A DNA stretch of 31,513 bases from an uncultured Acetatifactor sp. (GCA_910585805.1 CAJUFB010000029.1:1-31513), one strand, 5' to 3'; counted from the first letter of the stretch, positions 14,279 through 22,847 are shown. The notes: generated by a model not told the origin, from the letters alone. Made by a program: numbers and translations.

Positions 14279-14311
14279 GGCAACCATCACTTAACGGATA
14301 GTTGCCTTTTT
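14279..14311 (+). terminator. Terminator of the toxin-antitoxin-chaperone operon
   Basis: GGCAACCATC (14279-14288) pairs with GATAGTTGCC (14297-14306), one mismatch, followed by TTTTTC. It lies 38 bp after the chaperone stop. Confidence 0.85.
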
Positions 14312-14477
14312 CTTATGTAATTAGGAAATTTCTCCAAATGAAGACGAAAACATATTAACCTAAGCTCCCGGAAAAAACTATAACACCCCCAACCTTGTTG
14401 GTCGTACCTGAAAAGTCCCCGGAAATATGCCGTTTTTTTCAATAAAGACAACAAATACGACTTATATTTCTCTTCGA

Positions 14478-14503
14478 ATGTTGTTATAATAATATAACAA
14501 CAT
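14478..14503. repeat. Perfect inverted repeat upstream of the transposase fragment
   Basis: ATGTTGTTATA (14478-14488) and TATAACAACAT (14493-14503) are perfect 11-bp arms with a 4-bp centre. It lies 18 bp before the transposase-like start, close to its ribosome site, and may be an operator or translational control element of the insertion sequence. From 14312 to 14477 I see no gene; it is probably the left end of the insertion sequence. Confidence 0.6.
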
Positions 14504-14521
14504 CATTATCGGGAGGTACAA

Positions 14522-14689
14522 ATGAGCTACGAGGTTATCCCAAAAGTCGGCAGGAATCAGTACATATACCTTGCAGAAGGCTACCGTAACGAAAACGGGC
14601 AGCCACGCCAGAAACGTAGGCCCATTGGAAAGATAGACCCTGTGACCGGGCAAAAAGTATACAAGCCGGAAATTCCTAAAGTAAATTGA
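14522..14689 (+). pseudogene. N-terminal remnant of an IS1634-type (IS4-group) transposase
   Basis: The ATG at 14522 follows GGGAGG and encodes 55 aa: MSYEVIPKVGRNQYIYLAEG, then YRNENGQPRQKRRPIGKIDP, then VTGQKVYKPEIPKVN and a TGA. This is the characteristic start of IS1634-like transposases (a Tyr-rich strand followed by QPRQKR..IGK.DP.TG). Full proteins run to several hundred residues with a DDE domain, all missing here. The native promoter-proximal part and ribosome site are intact, but the peptide ends abruptly after YKPEI. It is a dead remnant. It is adjacent to the toxin-antitoxin-chaperone operon and supports acquisition of that operon by mobile DNA. Confidence 0.8.
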
Positions 14690-14712
14690 CACTACCATCG
14701 TTTTTATGTTCC

Positions 14713-14742
14713 TTGACAAAGCATTTATGGAAATGCTATTCT
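14713..14742 (+). promoter_or_regulatory. Promoter upstream of the small CxxC protein gene
   Basis: -35 TTGACA (14713-14718), 18-bp spacer, -10 TATTCT (14737-14742). The spacer carries the inverted repeat GCATTT/AAATGC. It lies about 155 bp before the next start. Confidence 0.5.
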
Positions 14743-14753
14743 GTTAATTGCAA

Positions 14754-14795
14754 AGGAAAGCGCTCACGAGTATAACCGGTGCGCAGTATATTTTC
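14754..14795. repeat. Right half of the dispersed repeat at the island boundary
   Basis: GGAAAGCGCTCACGAGTATA is the counterpart of GGAAAGCAGTCACGAGTATA at about 8585-8604 (two differences in 20). CGGTGCGCAGTATA that follows is the complement, with one difference, of TATACTGCGCGCCG at 8403. It lies directly right of the AT-rich island. Confidence 0.55.
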
Positions 14796-14897
14796 CAACA
14801 ATTCCTATGTAAAGGAAATCTGAAAACGTGGTTTTTGAAGGCGGAATGATAACGATATTTTCAGGTCCGGCGGATGAACAGCGGGAACAGGAGAGAG

Positions 14898-15110
14898 ATG
14901 TTTAGGAAAAAGAGGATACAACAGATGGATTACGATAAGGAAAACTGGAGGCCTGTATTGAGATGCAGTATCTGCAACGGGGAAAGGGTTGCGGGTTTTA
15001 AGAATATACATACAGGTGAATTTAAGGAGGAGTGCTTCATCCAGAACGACGAGGAGCTGGAAGCATTCAAGTATAAGTACGCAATTACGGATCTGGTCAA
15101 AGAATATTGA
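14898..15110 (+). CDS. Small conserved CxxC protein of unknown function
   Basis: The protein has 70 aa from the ATG at 14898, with AGGAGAGAG just upstream; a start at 14874 would add eight residues without a ribosome site. The N-terminus is very basic (MFRKKRIQQMDYDKENWRP). The core has LRCSICNGERVAGFKNIHTG, with one CxxC pair, followed by EFKEECFIQNDEELEAFKYK. One CxxC alone is not a full zinc site, though a dimer could bind metal. This type of small protein looks conserved in Clostridia, but I know no function for it. It is in its usual chromosomal base composition, unlike the island to its left. Confidence 0.7.
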   Translation: MFRKKRIQQMDYDKENWRPVLRCSICNGERVAGFKNIHTGEFKEECFIQNDEELEAFKYKYAITDLVKEY

Positions 15111-15207
15111 GATGCTGATTACATTTGCCATTGAGATCGGCCAGAGAGTAACGCATGCGGGAGCCATGTAATTCGCGGACATTATGTTCGAGAAACGGGG
15201 GATATCT

Positions 15208-16461
15208 ATGAAAATTCTGCACATATCGGATCTGCATATCGGAAAGCGCGTCAATGAATTTTCCATGATCGAGGATCAGAAACATATTTTAAGACAGATA
15301 CTGGGCATCGCGGAGCGGGAACAGGCGGAAGCGGTTCTCATTGCCGGGGATGTATATGACAAGCCGGTGCCGTCCGCGGAGGCGGTACAGATATTCGATT
15401 CCTTCCTGACAGCGCTTGCGGACAGGGGAAAGAGTGTGTTTGTGGTCAGCGGGAATCATGACTCGCCGGAACGGATTGCCTTTGGAGCACAGCTGATGAG
15501 CGGACGGGGGGTACATATGTCCCCGGTGTACGGGGGAGAAGTGACAGGAATTCCTCTGACGGATGAATATGGGGAGATTTTTGTCTATCTGCTTCCTTTT
15601 GTGAAGCCCGCCACAGTGCGCCATGCTATGGAGCGCTCCGCAGGAACGGAAAACCGTCAGGCAGCGTTGGCGCCGGAATGTTCCGCAGGGCCGGAAACCT
15701 GCCAGGATATATCGGTGTCGGAGGGGGTGGCAGAGGCGGAAGCCCGTCGGGAAATTCCCCTTCCGGAAACCTGTCAGGATGCGGTAAAAGCGGCTGTTAG
15801 TCTTATGAAACTCGAGCCCGCGAAGCGCAATATCCTTGTGGCCCACCAGTTCGTCACAGGAGCGGGGCGCTGCGATTCGGAGGATGTGGCGGTGGGCGGC
15901 CTGGACAATGTGGACGCTGAGGTATTTGACGCTTTTGACTATGTGGCGCTGGGACACATTCACAGCCCCCAGTCCGTAAAGCGGGAGAGTGTCCGCTATT
16001 GCGGTACGCCTTTGAAGTATTCCTTTTCCGAGGCGGAGCAGGTAAAATCCGTCACGGTTCTGGAGATGAGGGAGAAGGGGAGCATGGAGATTTCCACGGT
16101 GCCGCTGACGCCCTTGCGGGATATGCGGAAAATCAGAGGCACTTACCTGGAAGTGACGGCCAGGTCTTTTTACCAGGATTTTGACAGGGAGGATTATGTC
16201 CAGGTGACATTGACCGACGAAGAAGATATACCGGACGGCCTGCAGAAGCTGCGTATTATTTATCCGAATCTGATGCGCCTGTCCTATGATAACCGCCGCA
16301 CCAGGCAGGAGAACAGCATAGAGGCGGCGGAGGCGGTGGAACGGAAGTCGGAGCTGGAGCTTTTCGGGGAATTCTACGATCTTCAGAATAATCAGCCAAT
16401 GAGCGGGGAGCAGGCGGCTTTTGTGAAGAATGTGATTGAGCGGCTGCGCCGGGAAGTGTGA
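15208..16461 (+). CDS. sbcD: Exonuclease SbcCD subunit D (Mre11-like nuclease)
   Basis: The protein has 417 aa. The ATG at 15208 is chosen because GGGGGAT precedes it and the conserved start MKILHISDLHIGK follows; a longer reading from 15184 adds eight residues. Metallophosphoesterase motifs: SDLH (D8, H10), AGDVYD (D48), SGNHD (N83, H84, D85), VAHQF and ALGHIHSPQ. An about 55-residue insertion at 145-200 carries two PETCQD copies and looks like a low-complexity linker absent from typical SbcD. It is followed at 33 bp by sbcC, and the products form the Mre11/Rad50-type complex that opens hairpins and trims double-strand break ends, ATP-dependently. Confidence 0.95.
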   Translation: MKILHISDLHIGKRVNEFSMIEDQKHILRQILGIAEREQAEAVLIAGDVYDKPVPSAEAVQIFDSFLTALADRGKSVFVVSGNHDSPERIAFGAQLMSGRGVHMSPVYGGEVTGIPLTDEYGEIFVYLLPFVKPATVRHAMERSAGTENRQAALAPECSAGPETCQDISVSEGVAEAEARREIPLPETCQDAVKAAVSLMKLEPAKRNILVAHQFVTGAGRCDSEDVAVGGLDNVDAEVFDAFDYVALGHIHSPQSVKRESVRYCGTPLKYSFSEAEQVKSVTVLEMREKGSMEISTVPLTPLRDMRKIRGTYLEVTARSFYQDFDREDYVQVTLTDEEDIPDGLQKLRIIYPNLMRLSYDNRRTRQENSIEAAEAVERKSELELFGEFYDLQNNQPMSGEQAAFVKNVIERLRREV

Positions 16462-16493
16462 GGGAATGAAGGGAATCTTTACGGGAGGGTTAG

Positions 16494-19400
16494 ATGAAAC
16501 CGGTTAAATTGATTATGAGTGCCTTCGGGCCATACGCGGACAGGACGGAAATCGATTTTGAATGTTTCGGGGAGAGCGGCCTGTACCTGATTACCGGGGA
16601 TACGGGAGCGGGAAAGACCACTATTTTTGACGCGATTACGTTTGCTCTCTATGGGGAAGCCAGCGGCGGGGTGCGGACCTCGGATATGTTCCGCAGCAAA
16701 TACGCGGGGGACGGTGTGCCGACTTATGTGGAGTACACTTTTTCTTATCACGGAAAACAGTACAGAGTAACGCGGAATCCAGAATATATGCAGCCGAAGA
16801 AGAGGGGAACAGGCTATACGCTCAGAAAAGCGGAAGCGGAGCTGATTTATCCGGACGGCAGGCCGCCTGTGACGAAGATCTCGGATGTGAACAGGGCGGT
16901 GACGGAGCTTGTGGGACTGGATCGCAAGCAGTTTTCCCAGATAGCCATGATTGCCCAGGGGGATTTCCAGAAGCTGTTGCTGGCGGACACAAAGGAACGC
17001 AGCAACATATTCCGGCAGATATTCAATACCGCTCTTTACCAGAGGGTCCAGGAGCAGCTGAAGGCGGAAGTCAGGCAGCAGGAGCAGGAATATCATGAAA
17101 TGAAGCGCAGTATCAGCCAGTACATGGACGGCATTGTATATCAGGATGCGGAGGAGGTGCGCCCGGCCATGAAGCTTAGGGAACTGCAGCGGGAGAAATT
17201 TGACGGTCGGGTCGGCGAAGGGCTGGAGCTGCTGGAAGAATTGTGCAGGGTGGATGCGTCGGTACTGGATGCAATGGACGCCGAACTGGACAGTTTGGAT
17301 GAAAAAATCCGGAAGGAAGAACAGCTCCTTGGCAGCATCGGGCATGTGAAGAAGCGGAAAGAGGAACTTTCAGAAATCCGGGAACAGATGGAAAAATTGA
17401 GACCGGAACTGTTACGGAGGGAAGAACTGCGCAGGGAGGCCAGGCAGGCGGGCGGCGAGTGCAGCCAGCTGGAAGTACGGATTCAGCAGGAAAGGAAGAA
17501 TCTGGAGCTCTTTGACAGCCTGGAGGCGGAAAGAGAAGCACAGCAGACGGACAGGCAGGCAATTATAAAGGAAAGAGCGCAGAAGGAAGCATTCGTCAGC
17601 CAGAAGCAGGTCTGCGGAGAGACGCTGCAGGAACAGCAGGAGCGCTATAAATCCCTGGAAAAGGCAGGGCAGGAAAGGGAGCGCCTGGAAAACCGGAAGA
17701 AGAATACGTTACAGCAGAAACAAAACCTGTATCAGCAGTCCGTGGGATGGGAACAAGAAATCAGAGAACAGACAGCTGCGGAGAGAAAGTTGTCGGAAAA
17801 CCGAAAAAAGGAAAATAATTTGACGGCTTCTATCGAAGAATGCAGGAAGAAGGAAGAAGTGCTTGCCAACCGTGACGAAATGCTTTTTACCGCGGAGAAA
17901 GCAGGAAACAGGCTAAAAGAACAGGCAGAAAAACTTGAGGAGCTGGAGGGAGCATTAAATGAGGCCGTGGAGGAGAGAAAACGTTCGGCGGCTGCTCTGG
18001 AGAGATTGACGGCCCGCGCGGATAAGGCACAGGAGGAAGAAGCGGCGCGGAAAAAGGAACTGGAGGAACTCAAGGGCATCCGTGAGAACGAGATCGGATG
18101 CCGCCACCGGGCGGAAGAAGCAGGGGAGTGTCTGAAACGTTTTCAGGAGCTGGCACGGAACCTGAAAGCTTCCGGGGAGCGCGCAGACGAACTGCAGAAG
18201 TCCTATGAAACCCATGCTTCGGATTCCGAAAAGCATAGGGAGACGGTGAAGGCCTATGCGGAGGAATGGGAGCAGGTGAAAGATTCCGAGGCGGACAGGC
18301 TGATGCTGGCAAGGCAGAAAGAGAAAACCGGGGAGGCGGAGAAAGTACGGTCAGGTTTGCTTCAGGATGTGAACCGCTGGGAGGAAAGCCGGTATAAGCT
18401 TGACACCCTCAGGCAGGATTACAGAAACGCTTCGGAAGAAAAAGAAAAGTTAGGAGATGCTTACCGGAAGCTGGAAAAGCGCTTTCTGGATGCCCAGGCG
18501 GGATTCCTGGCTAGGCAGCTGAAGGAGGGGGAGGCATGTCCCGTCTGCGGTTCCCTGCATCATCCCCTTCCGGCACAGGTTCAGGAGCATGTGCCGGAGA
18601 AGGAGGAACTGGAAAGGAAAAAGCAGCAGCTCACGGAAGCCGAGGAGGAGACCGCACGTCTCAGCACCAATGCGGGAAATCTGAGAGAGCGTCTTGAAGA
18701 GCAGTGGCGTGAAATAGACATGCGGGCGGCGGAATTCCTTGAAAGCCTGTCTTCTGTAAATACGGAAACCGATAAGGGAAAAGAAGCGTCCGGGTATATG
18801 GAAAATGCCGTTGAGCCGGCAGGTTCCGGAAACGCGGAAAGTGCCGTTGAGCCGGCGGGTTCCGGAAATGCCGGGAAAATCCCGGAAATGATTTCAGGGG
18901 AGAGCGGACAGGCGCGGGAACAGCTGACACCAGAAGCACTGCGGGAGAACCTGTCAGAAGCAGGGCATTGGATAAGCGGGAAAGAAAAGCGGCTGGAGCT
19001 GGAACTGAATGAGGCGGAGAGGGCGTGCCTTCGGAAAAAGAAACTGGATGCCCTGATGAAAGAAGCGGAGGCTCGCCGGAAAGAACTGGATGAGATACAG
19101 CAGCAGGCAAGACAGGACTTCTACACGGCGGAAGGACAGCTTAAGGAACGGCGGAAGCAGTGGAAGAAACTGATCTGGGAGCTGGATCTGCCTGAGGTAT
19201 TTGCGGAAGGACTATCGGCAAATTTACAGGAATATTTGTCGGAGGAACTGCCGGAAAGCCGGGATATTGATACGGATATCTCGAAAAAAATCTCCGGGTA
19301 CCTGCAGGAAGCCGAGAATCAGGCCATGGAGGCACTCCGTAAGGCTCAGGCAGGATGCAGACAGCTGGATATACTGGAAGAGAATTCCGTAAATGCGGAA

Positions 19401-21227
19401 ATGGAAAAGCGAAACCTGGAGAATGAAATAACAGGTCAGAGGGAGCATCTGGCGCAGCGTAAGGGCCAGGAGTCCACCGCGGGAAAGCATTTGAGCAGGG
19501 AATATGAAGCCGCGGTTCAGCTTTTGGAGGAAACTGATCTGCAGCTGAAAAAGCAGGCGGAAATCAGGAAAACCAGTTCCGGAATTTTTGATCATGGGAC
19601 GGTATCAGAATTAAAATCTGTCATACTTGACATGGAAAAATGCAAATTCCAAGAGCAGTCTGCGGTCATTCCGTACGTTCGAAACCACCTGAAGGATTTG
19701 GATATCTGGCAGAAAGAGATCAGAGAGGAGATCGGGTTCCGGGAACAGGCGAAGGCGGACAGACTTCGTAAGGAGAAAGAGCTTCTTCAGATAAAGGATT
19801 TGCTGAACGATTTGGAGAAGCGGCTGAGCGCGATCAGGAGCAGGCGGGCGGAAAAAGCAGGGCAGCTGCAGGAGAGCCTGAGGGCATATTACAGGAGGGT
19901 GCAGGAGCCGCTTCCCGCAGAGGAATGCGGCACAGAGGACATGCCTCAGGTCCCGGCATCCGATGCGGAGCGGAAAACCGCGGAATCGGGAACAGGGTTG
20001 GAGAAAGCGTATGCGGGAACCGTATCCGGAGAGAACGGCTCTTTGCCTGCCCAGGAGATGCTGGGGGAGGACGGAACCCTGAGAGAGCTTATTCTGGACA
20101 CGGAAAAAAAGCTGGAAGAAGAGCTGACATACCTGGAAGCGGAGCTGAAACGGAACCGGGAAGCGCTGCGGATGCGCCAGGAACTGGAAGCGCTGATTCC
20201 GGAAACGCAGGAGCGAATCGAAAAACTGGAAGAGGAAATCCGGAAAGCGGAACTGGCCATTGCAAGGAAAGAAGAGGAACTGAAAGCCAGGGCGGAGAAG
20301 ATGGACGGGCTTGTCGGGCAACTGGGTGAGGGGACAAAGGAGGACTGTGAGAAGAAGATCGCAGGACTTCAAACCCGCAAAGATTCCCTGGAAGCCGCAT
20401 TACAGTCCGCCGAAGAAAGATACGAGGAATGCCGTACACAAAATCAGCGCCTGTCATCGGCGGCGGAGACGCTTCAGAAGCAGCTTGCCAGCGCCGGCGA
20501 GGCGGGAAGTGCGGAGGAAGAGGAAGTACTGGCCAGGAAGGTCCGGCGGCAGGAGGAGAAGAAACAGCTCAGCGTCAGGCGGGACGGAAAGAACAGGGCG
20601 CTCTTACAGAACCGGGATATCCTGTCAAAGGTCAGGGACAGGCAGGAAAGCATCGACGGAGTAGAGAAAAAATATATATGGATGAAAGCCCTGTCCGACA
20701 CCGCGAACGGCGGACTGAAAGGGAAACAGAAGATTGAACTGGAAACTTACATACAGATGACGTATTTCGACCGTATCATCAGAAGAGCCAATCTCCGCCT
20801 GCTCACCATGAGCGGCGGACAGTATGAGCTGAAGCGCGCGGAAGAGGGAGACAGCCTCAGGGCCAAGATGGGCCTGGAACTGAGCGTCATAGACCATTAT
20901 AATGCCACGGAACGAAGCGTGAAAACCCTTTCCGGCGGCGAATCCTTCCAGGCCTCCCTGTCCCTTGCCCTGGGGCTGGCGGACGAGATCCAGTCCTGTG
21001 CGGGCGGTATCCAGATGGACTCCATGTTCGTGGACGAGGGCTTCGGCTCCCTGGACGAGGATGCCCTGAACCAGGCCATGAAAGCGCTGACGCGGCTCAC
21101 GGAAGGAAAACGCCTTGTGGGGATCATATCCCATGTATCGGAGCTGAAGGAAAGGATCGACAGGAAGATCATTGTCACCAAATCCCGGGGCAGGGACGGC
21201 ATTACCAGCACTGTAAAAGTAGAGTGA
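16494..21227 (+). CDS. sbcC: Exonuclease SbcCD subunit C (Rad50-like SMC ATPase), unusually long
   Basis: The protein has 1577 aa against about 1050-1130 in E. coli and B. subtilis. GGGAGG precedes the ATG. Motifs: Walker A GDTGAGKTT (35-43), Q-loop region, zinc hook CPVCG (682-686), ABC signature LSGGESFQ (about 1479-1486) and Walker B SMFVDEGFG (D1514, E1515), with an H-loop in IISHVSE. The hook is not central. The N-terminal coiled-coil arm is about 490 residues and the C-terminal arm about 700. The extra length sits in acidic, glycine/serine-rich stretches near 745-810 (including a duplicated 12-residue unit) and near 1140-1185. It partners with SbcD immediately upstream. The reading frame is intact and all catalytic parts are present, so it should be active. 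Whether the insertions loop out of the coil cannot be judged from sequence. Confidence 0.95.
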   Translation: MKPVKLIMSAFGPYADRTEIDFECFGESGLYLITGDTGAGKTTIFDAITFALYGEASGGVRTSDMFRSKYAGDGVPTYVEYTFSYHGKQYRVTRNPEYMQPKKRGTGYTLRKAEAELIYPDGRPPVTKISDVNRAVTELVGLDRKQFSQIAMIAQGDFQKLLLADTKERSNIFRQIFNTALYQRVQEQLKAEVRQQEQEYHEMKRSISQYMDGIVYQDAEEVRPAMKLRELQREKFDGRVGEGLELLEELCRVDASVLDAMDAELDSLDEKIRKEEQLLGSIGHVKKRKEELSEIREQMEKLRPELLRREELRREARQAGGECSQLEVRIQQERKNLELFDSLEAEREAQQTDRQAIIKERAQKEAFVSQKQVCGETLQEQQERYKSLEKAGQERERLENRKKNTLQQKQNLYQQSVGWEQEIREQTAAERKLSENRKKENNLTASIEECRKKEEVLANRDEMLFTAEKAGNRLKEQAEKLEELEGALNEAVEERKRSAAALERLTARADKAQEEEAARKKELEELKGIRENEIGCRHRAEEAGECLKRFQELARNLKASGERADELQKSYETHASDSEKHRETVKAYAEEWEQVKDSEADRLMLARQKEKTGEAEKVRSGLLQDVNRWEESRYKLDTLRQDYRNASEEKEKLGDAYRKLEKRFLDAQAGFLARQLKEGEACPVCGSLHHPLPAQVQEHVPEKEELERKKQQLTEAEEETARLSTNAGNLRERLEEQWREIDMRAAEFLESLSSVNTETDKGKEASGYMENAVEPAGSGNAESAVEPAGSGNAGKIPEMISGESGQAREQLTPEALRENLSEAGHWISGKEKRLELELNEAERACLRKKKLDALMKEAEARRKELDEIQQQARQDFYTAEGQLKERRKQWKKLIWELDLPEVFAEGLSANLQEYLSEELPESRDIDTDISKKISGYLQEAENQAMEALRKAQAGCRQLDILEENSVNAEMEKRNLENEITGQREHLAQRKGQESTAGKHLSREYEAAVQLLEETDLQLKKQAEIRKTSSGIFDHGTVSELKSVILDMEKCKFQEQSAVIPYVRNHLKDLDIWQKEIREEIGFREQAKADRLRKEKELLQIKDLLNDLEKRLSAIRSRRAEKAGQLQESLRAYYRRVQEPLPAEECGTEDMPQVPASDAERKTAESGTGLEKAYAGTVSGENGSLPAQEMLGEDGTLRELILDTEKKLEEELTYLEAELKRNREALRMRQELEALIPETQERIEKLEEEIRKAELAIARKEEELKARAEKMDGLVGQLGEGTKEDCEKKIAGLQTRKDSLEAALQSAEERYEECRTQNQRLSSAAETLQKQLASAGEAGSAEEEEVLARKVRRQEEKKQLSVRRDGKNRALLQNRDILSKVRDRQESIDGVEKKYIWMKALSDTANGGLKGKQKIELETYIQMTYFDRIIRRANLRLLTMSGGQYELKRAEEGDSLRAKMGLELSVIDHYNATERSVKTLSGGESFQASLSLALGLADEIQSCAGGIQMDSMFVDEGFGSLDEDALNQAMKALTRLTEGKRLVGIISHVSELKERIDRKIIVTKSRGRDGITSTVKVE
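18801..18872 (+). repeat. 36-bp in-frame tandem duplication inside sbcC
   Basis: Two adjacent 36-bp units encode E-N/S-AVEPAGSGNA twice (residues about 770-793). They differ by only a few bases, so the duplication is fairly recent or under selection. Confidence 0.8.
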
Positions 21228-21252
21228 CAGTGGGTTTGACAGGATGAATTAT

Positions 21253-21316
21253 GGGGGCATTGCAGGATATGGCAGTTCTGCCCCCAATGCCATATCCTGT
21301 GCGCCAGGCGCTTTTT
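21253..21316 (+). terminator. Complex hairpin region and probable terminator after sbcC
   Basis: CAGGATATGGCA (21263-21274) pairs perfectly with TGCCATATCCTG (21288-21299). GGGGGCA (21253-21259) can instead pair with TGCCCCC (21279-21285), mutually exclusive with or pseudoknotted to the first. A GCGC/GCGC mini-hairpin and TTTTT follow at 21301-21316. Confidence 0.55.
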
Positions 21317-21350
21317 CCGCGGTCTGGCTGTGAAACTGTATCGTCTTCTT

Positions 21351-22634
21351 TCATCCTCCCGGCTCCGAAATCCTGGATACGCCCACATAGATCTCCGACA
21401 CTTCATACCAGGTAGGATAGTCCGTAATGCCGGTCTGGGGCAGGTTGAATATGCCCTGGAAAGTACGGACCGCATTGGCGGTTGCAGGCCCGTAGATGCC
21501 GTCCGCCGTCACTGTGGGAATGGCCGGATAATTTCTCGCGATCCGGTTTAACTGGGTCTGGAGCTGCCGCACTTTTTCGCCCGATGAACCCAGGCTTAAA
21601 TCGTATCCCGGCCAGGAAGAAGGAACCCCGGAGATGATTTCGGCGGTATTGATATACATATCATTTCCGTAATAATAACGTATGATCTCAATGGCGGAAT
21701 AGCCCTGTTCCGCCAGATACATGGAGCCCCACTGGCTTAAGCCTGCGCAGGTTACCCTTTTTCCGTCGCAGTAAGAGGTAAAAACAGGCTGGCGTACGCC
21801 TGGCCTGGACAGGTAATTCGCGAATATGGTATCCACCAGGAAATCAATGTTTTCGAAGATATTCCGTCCGTATACCCATTTCTGGTCATAGGCAGTGGAA
21901 GAGGTGATGGTAAAATTATAGCCCTGATTCCGATACCATTCCGTATACACCCGGTTCAGGGTAAAGGACATGATCACCAGGATATTGGCATAGATCGCAT
22001 TTTCCGGCCAGGTGGAATAAATCTCGCAGGAAGCCACGTTCTTAATATAATCCTTGTACCGTACCCAGTAATTACGGGCGGTGGAGTCGCTGGGAACCCC
22101 GTCGTGGACGATGATATACTCGGGGATCACCACACGGCTTAAGACGATCTCACCGCTTTCGGGCATGGGCTTGATTTCATCTTCCGGTATTTTGGGAGGA
22201 AAATCACCGAACAGGGTATGGGCGGGAATAATGACGGTCTTTTCTCCTTCCTCAGTGGCAGCCAGCGGATTCATCCGGATAGGCTGGAGGGAAAGCTCAT
22301 CTGCAAGGATCTCGGAACCGGACACCAGCACCGGCTCATATCCTTCCGCGGTGACCTCGATGTTATATTCGGAATAGGGCTGCTGTTCATTTTCCGGCTG
22401 CAGGGACAGGGCCAGAGGCGGCGCCGGAAGCTCTGTCACGGGAGTCTGTCCGGAAATGTCGGTGGTAAGCACCATCAGGGGTTCGCCCGGATCCCCGGTG
22501 TAGGATATGACGACGGTGGCATTTTCCACGGGAATGAGCCCAACGGAAGAGACCACGCTGATCTTGATGCTGCCGGTGTAGGATGGGGCAGCTGCCGCCG
22601 GCTCCTGTGTGGTTGTTGTATTTGTATCAGGCAT
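21351..22634 (-). CDS. SpoIID-like domain protein with C-terminal peptidoglycan-binding domain
   Basis: The protein has 427 aa. The start at 22634 (MPDTNTTTTQEP) follows TGAGGAT; an ATG 15 bp upstream is less well placed. Residues about 18-130 are beta-rich with an Ala/Pro/Thr-rich beginning, including a carboxypeptidase-regulatory-like segment (GLIPVENATVVISYTG, YNIEVTAEGYEPVLV). The middle (about 165-340) resembles SpoIID/amidase-enhancer proteins (AIYANILVIMSFTLNRV, GLSQWGSMYLAEQGYSAIEIIRYYYG). The C-terminus (about 350-420) is a PG_binding_1 domain (LGSSGEKVRQLQTQLNRIA, DGIYGPATANAVRTFQ). The family acts on cell-wall glycan, stimulating or carrying out strand cleavage during sporulation or wall remodelling. 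No signal peptide or membrane anchor is visible, which is odd for a wall-acting protein: it may be released with the mother cell or exported unusually. It is a single gene convergent with sbcC. Confidence 0.8.
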   Translation of the reverse strand: MPDTNTTTTQEPAAAAPSYTGSIKISVVSSVGLIPVENATVVISYTGDPGEPLMVLTTDISGQTPVTELPAPPLALSLQPENEQQPYSEYNIEVTAEGYEPVLVSGSEILADELSLQPIRMNPLAATEEGEKTVIIPAHTLFGDFPPKIPEDEIKPMPESGEIVLSRVVIPEYIIVHDGVPSDSTARNYWVRYKDYIKNVASCEIYSTWPENAIYANILVIMSFTLNRVYTEWYRNQGYNFTITSSTAYDQKWVYGRNIFENIDFLVDTIFANYLSRPGVRQPVFTSYCDGKRVTCAGLSQWGSMYLAEQGYSAIEIIRYYYGNDMYINTAEIISGVPSSWPGYDLSLGSSGEKVRQLQTQLNRIARNYPAIPTVTADGIYGPATANAVRTFQGIFNLPQTGITDYPTWYEVSEIYVGVSRISEPGG

Positions 22635-22771
22635 AATATCCTCAGGCACGCATAGGGTGCAATTGCTTCGTCATGGTAATATATGCATTTTTGATAAAAA
22701 AGTTACGTTGTCCGACCTCTTGTCCCGGAGAAAACCCAAAATCTGCAAAATCCGGGGAACATCGATTTTTC

Positions 22772-22800
22772 TTGAAATCCCCACGTATTAATAGTATACT
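22772..22800 (+). promoter_or_regulatory. Promoter of the ABC transporter genes
   Basis: -35 TTGAAA (22772-22777), 17-bp spacer, -10 TATACT (22795-22800). The start codon is 48 bp further on, preceded by GGAGGAGG. The gap 22635-22771 shows only the inverted pair CCCGGA/TCCGGG and nothing coding. Confidence 0.65.
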
Positions 22801-22847
22801 GGATATATCCGCAGTCTGATGCGGGGAGGTAATGGAGGAGGTATAAA

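Noticed and set aside
15208..21227. SbcCD pair as a dedicated defence system such as Wadjet or Gabija
   Set aside because: Motifs and gene order are those of housekeeping SbcD/SbcC; no JetABCD set or other defence partners adjoin it.
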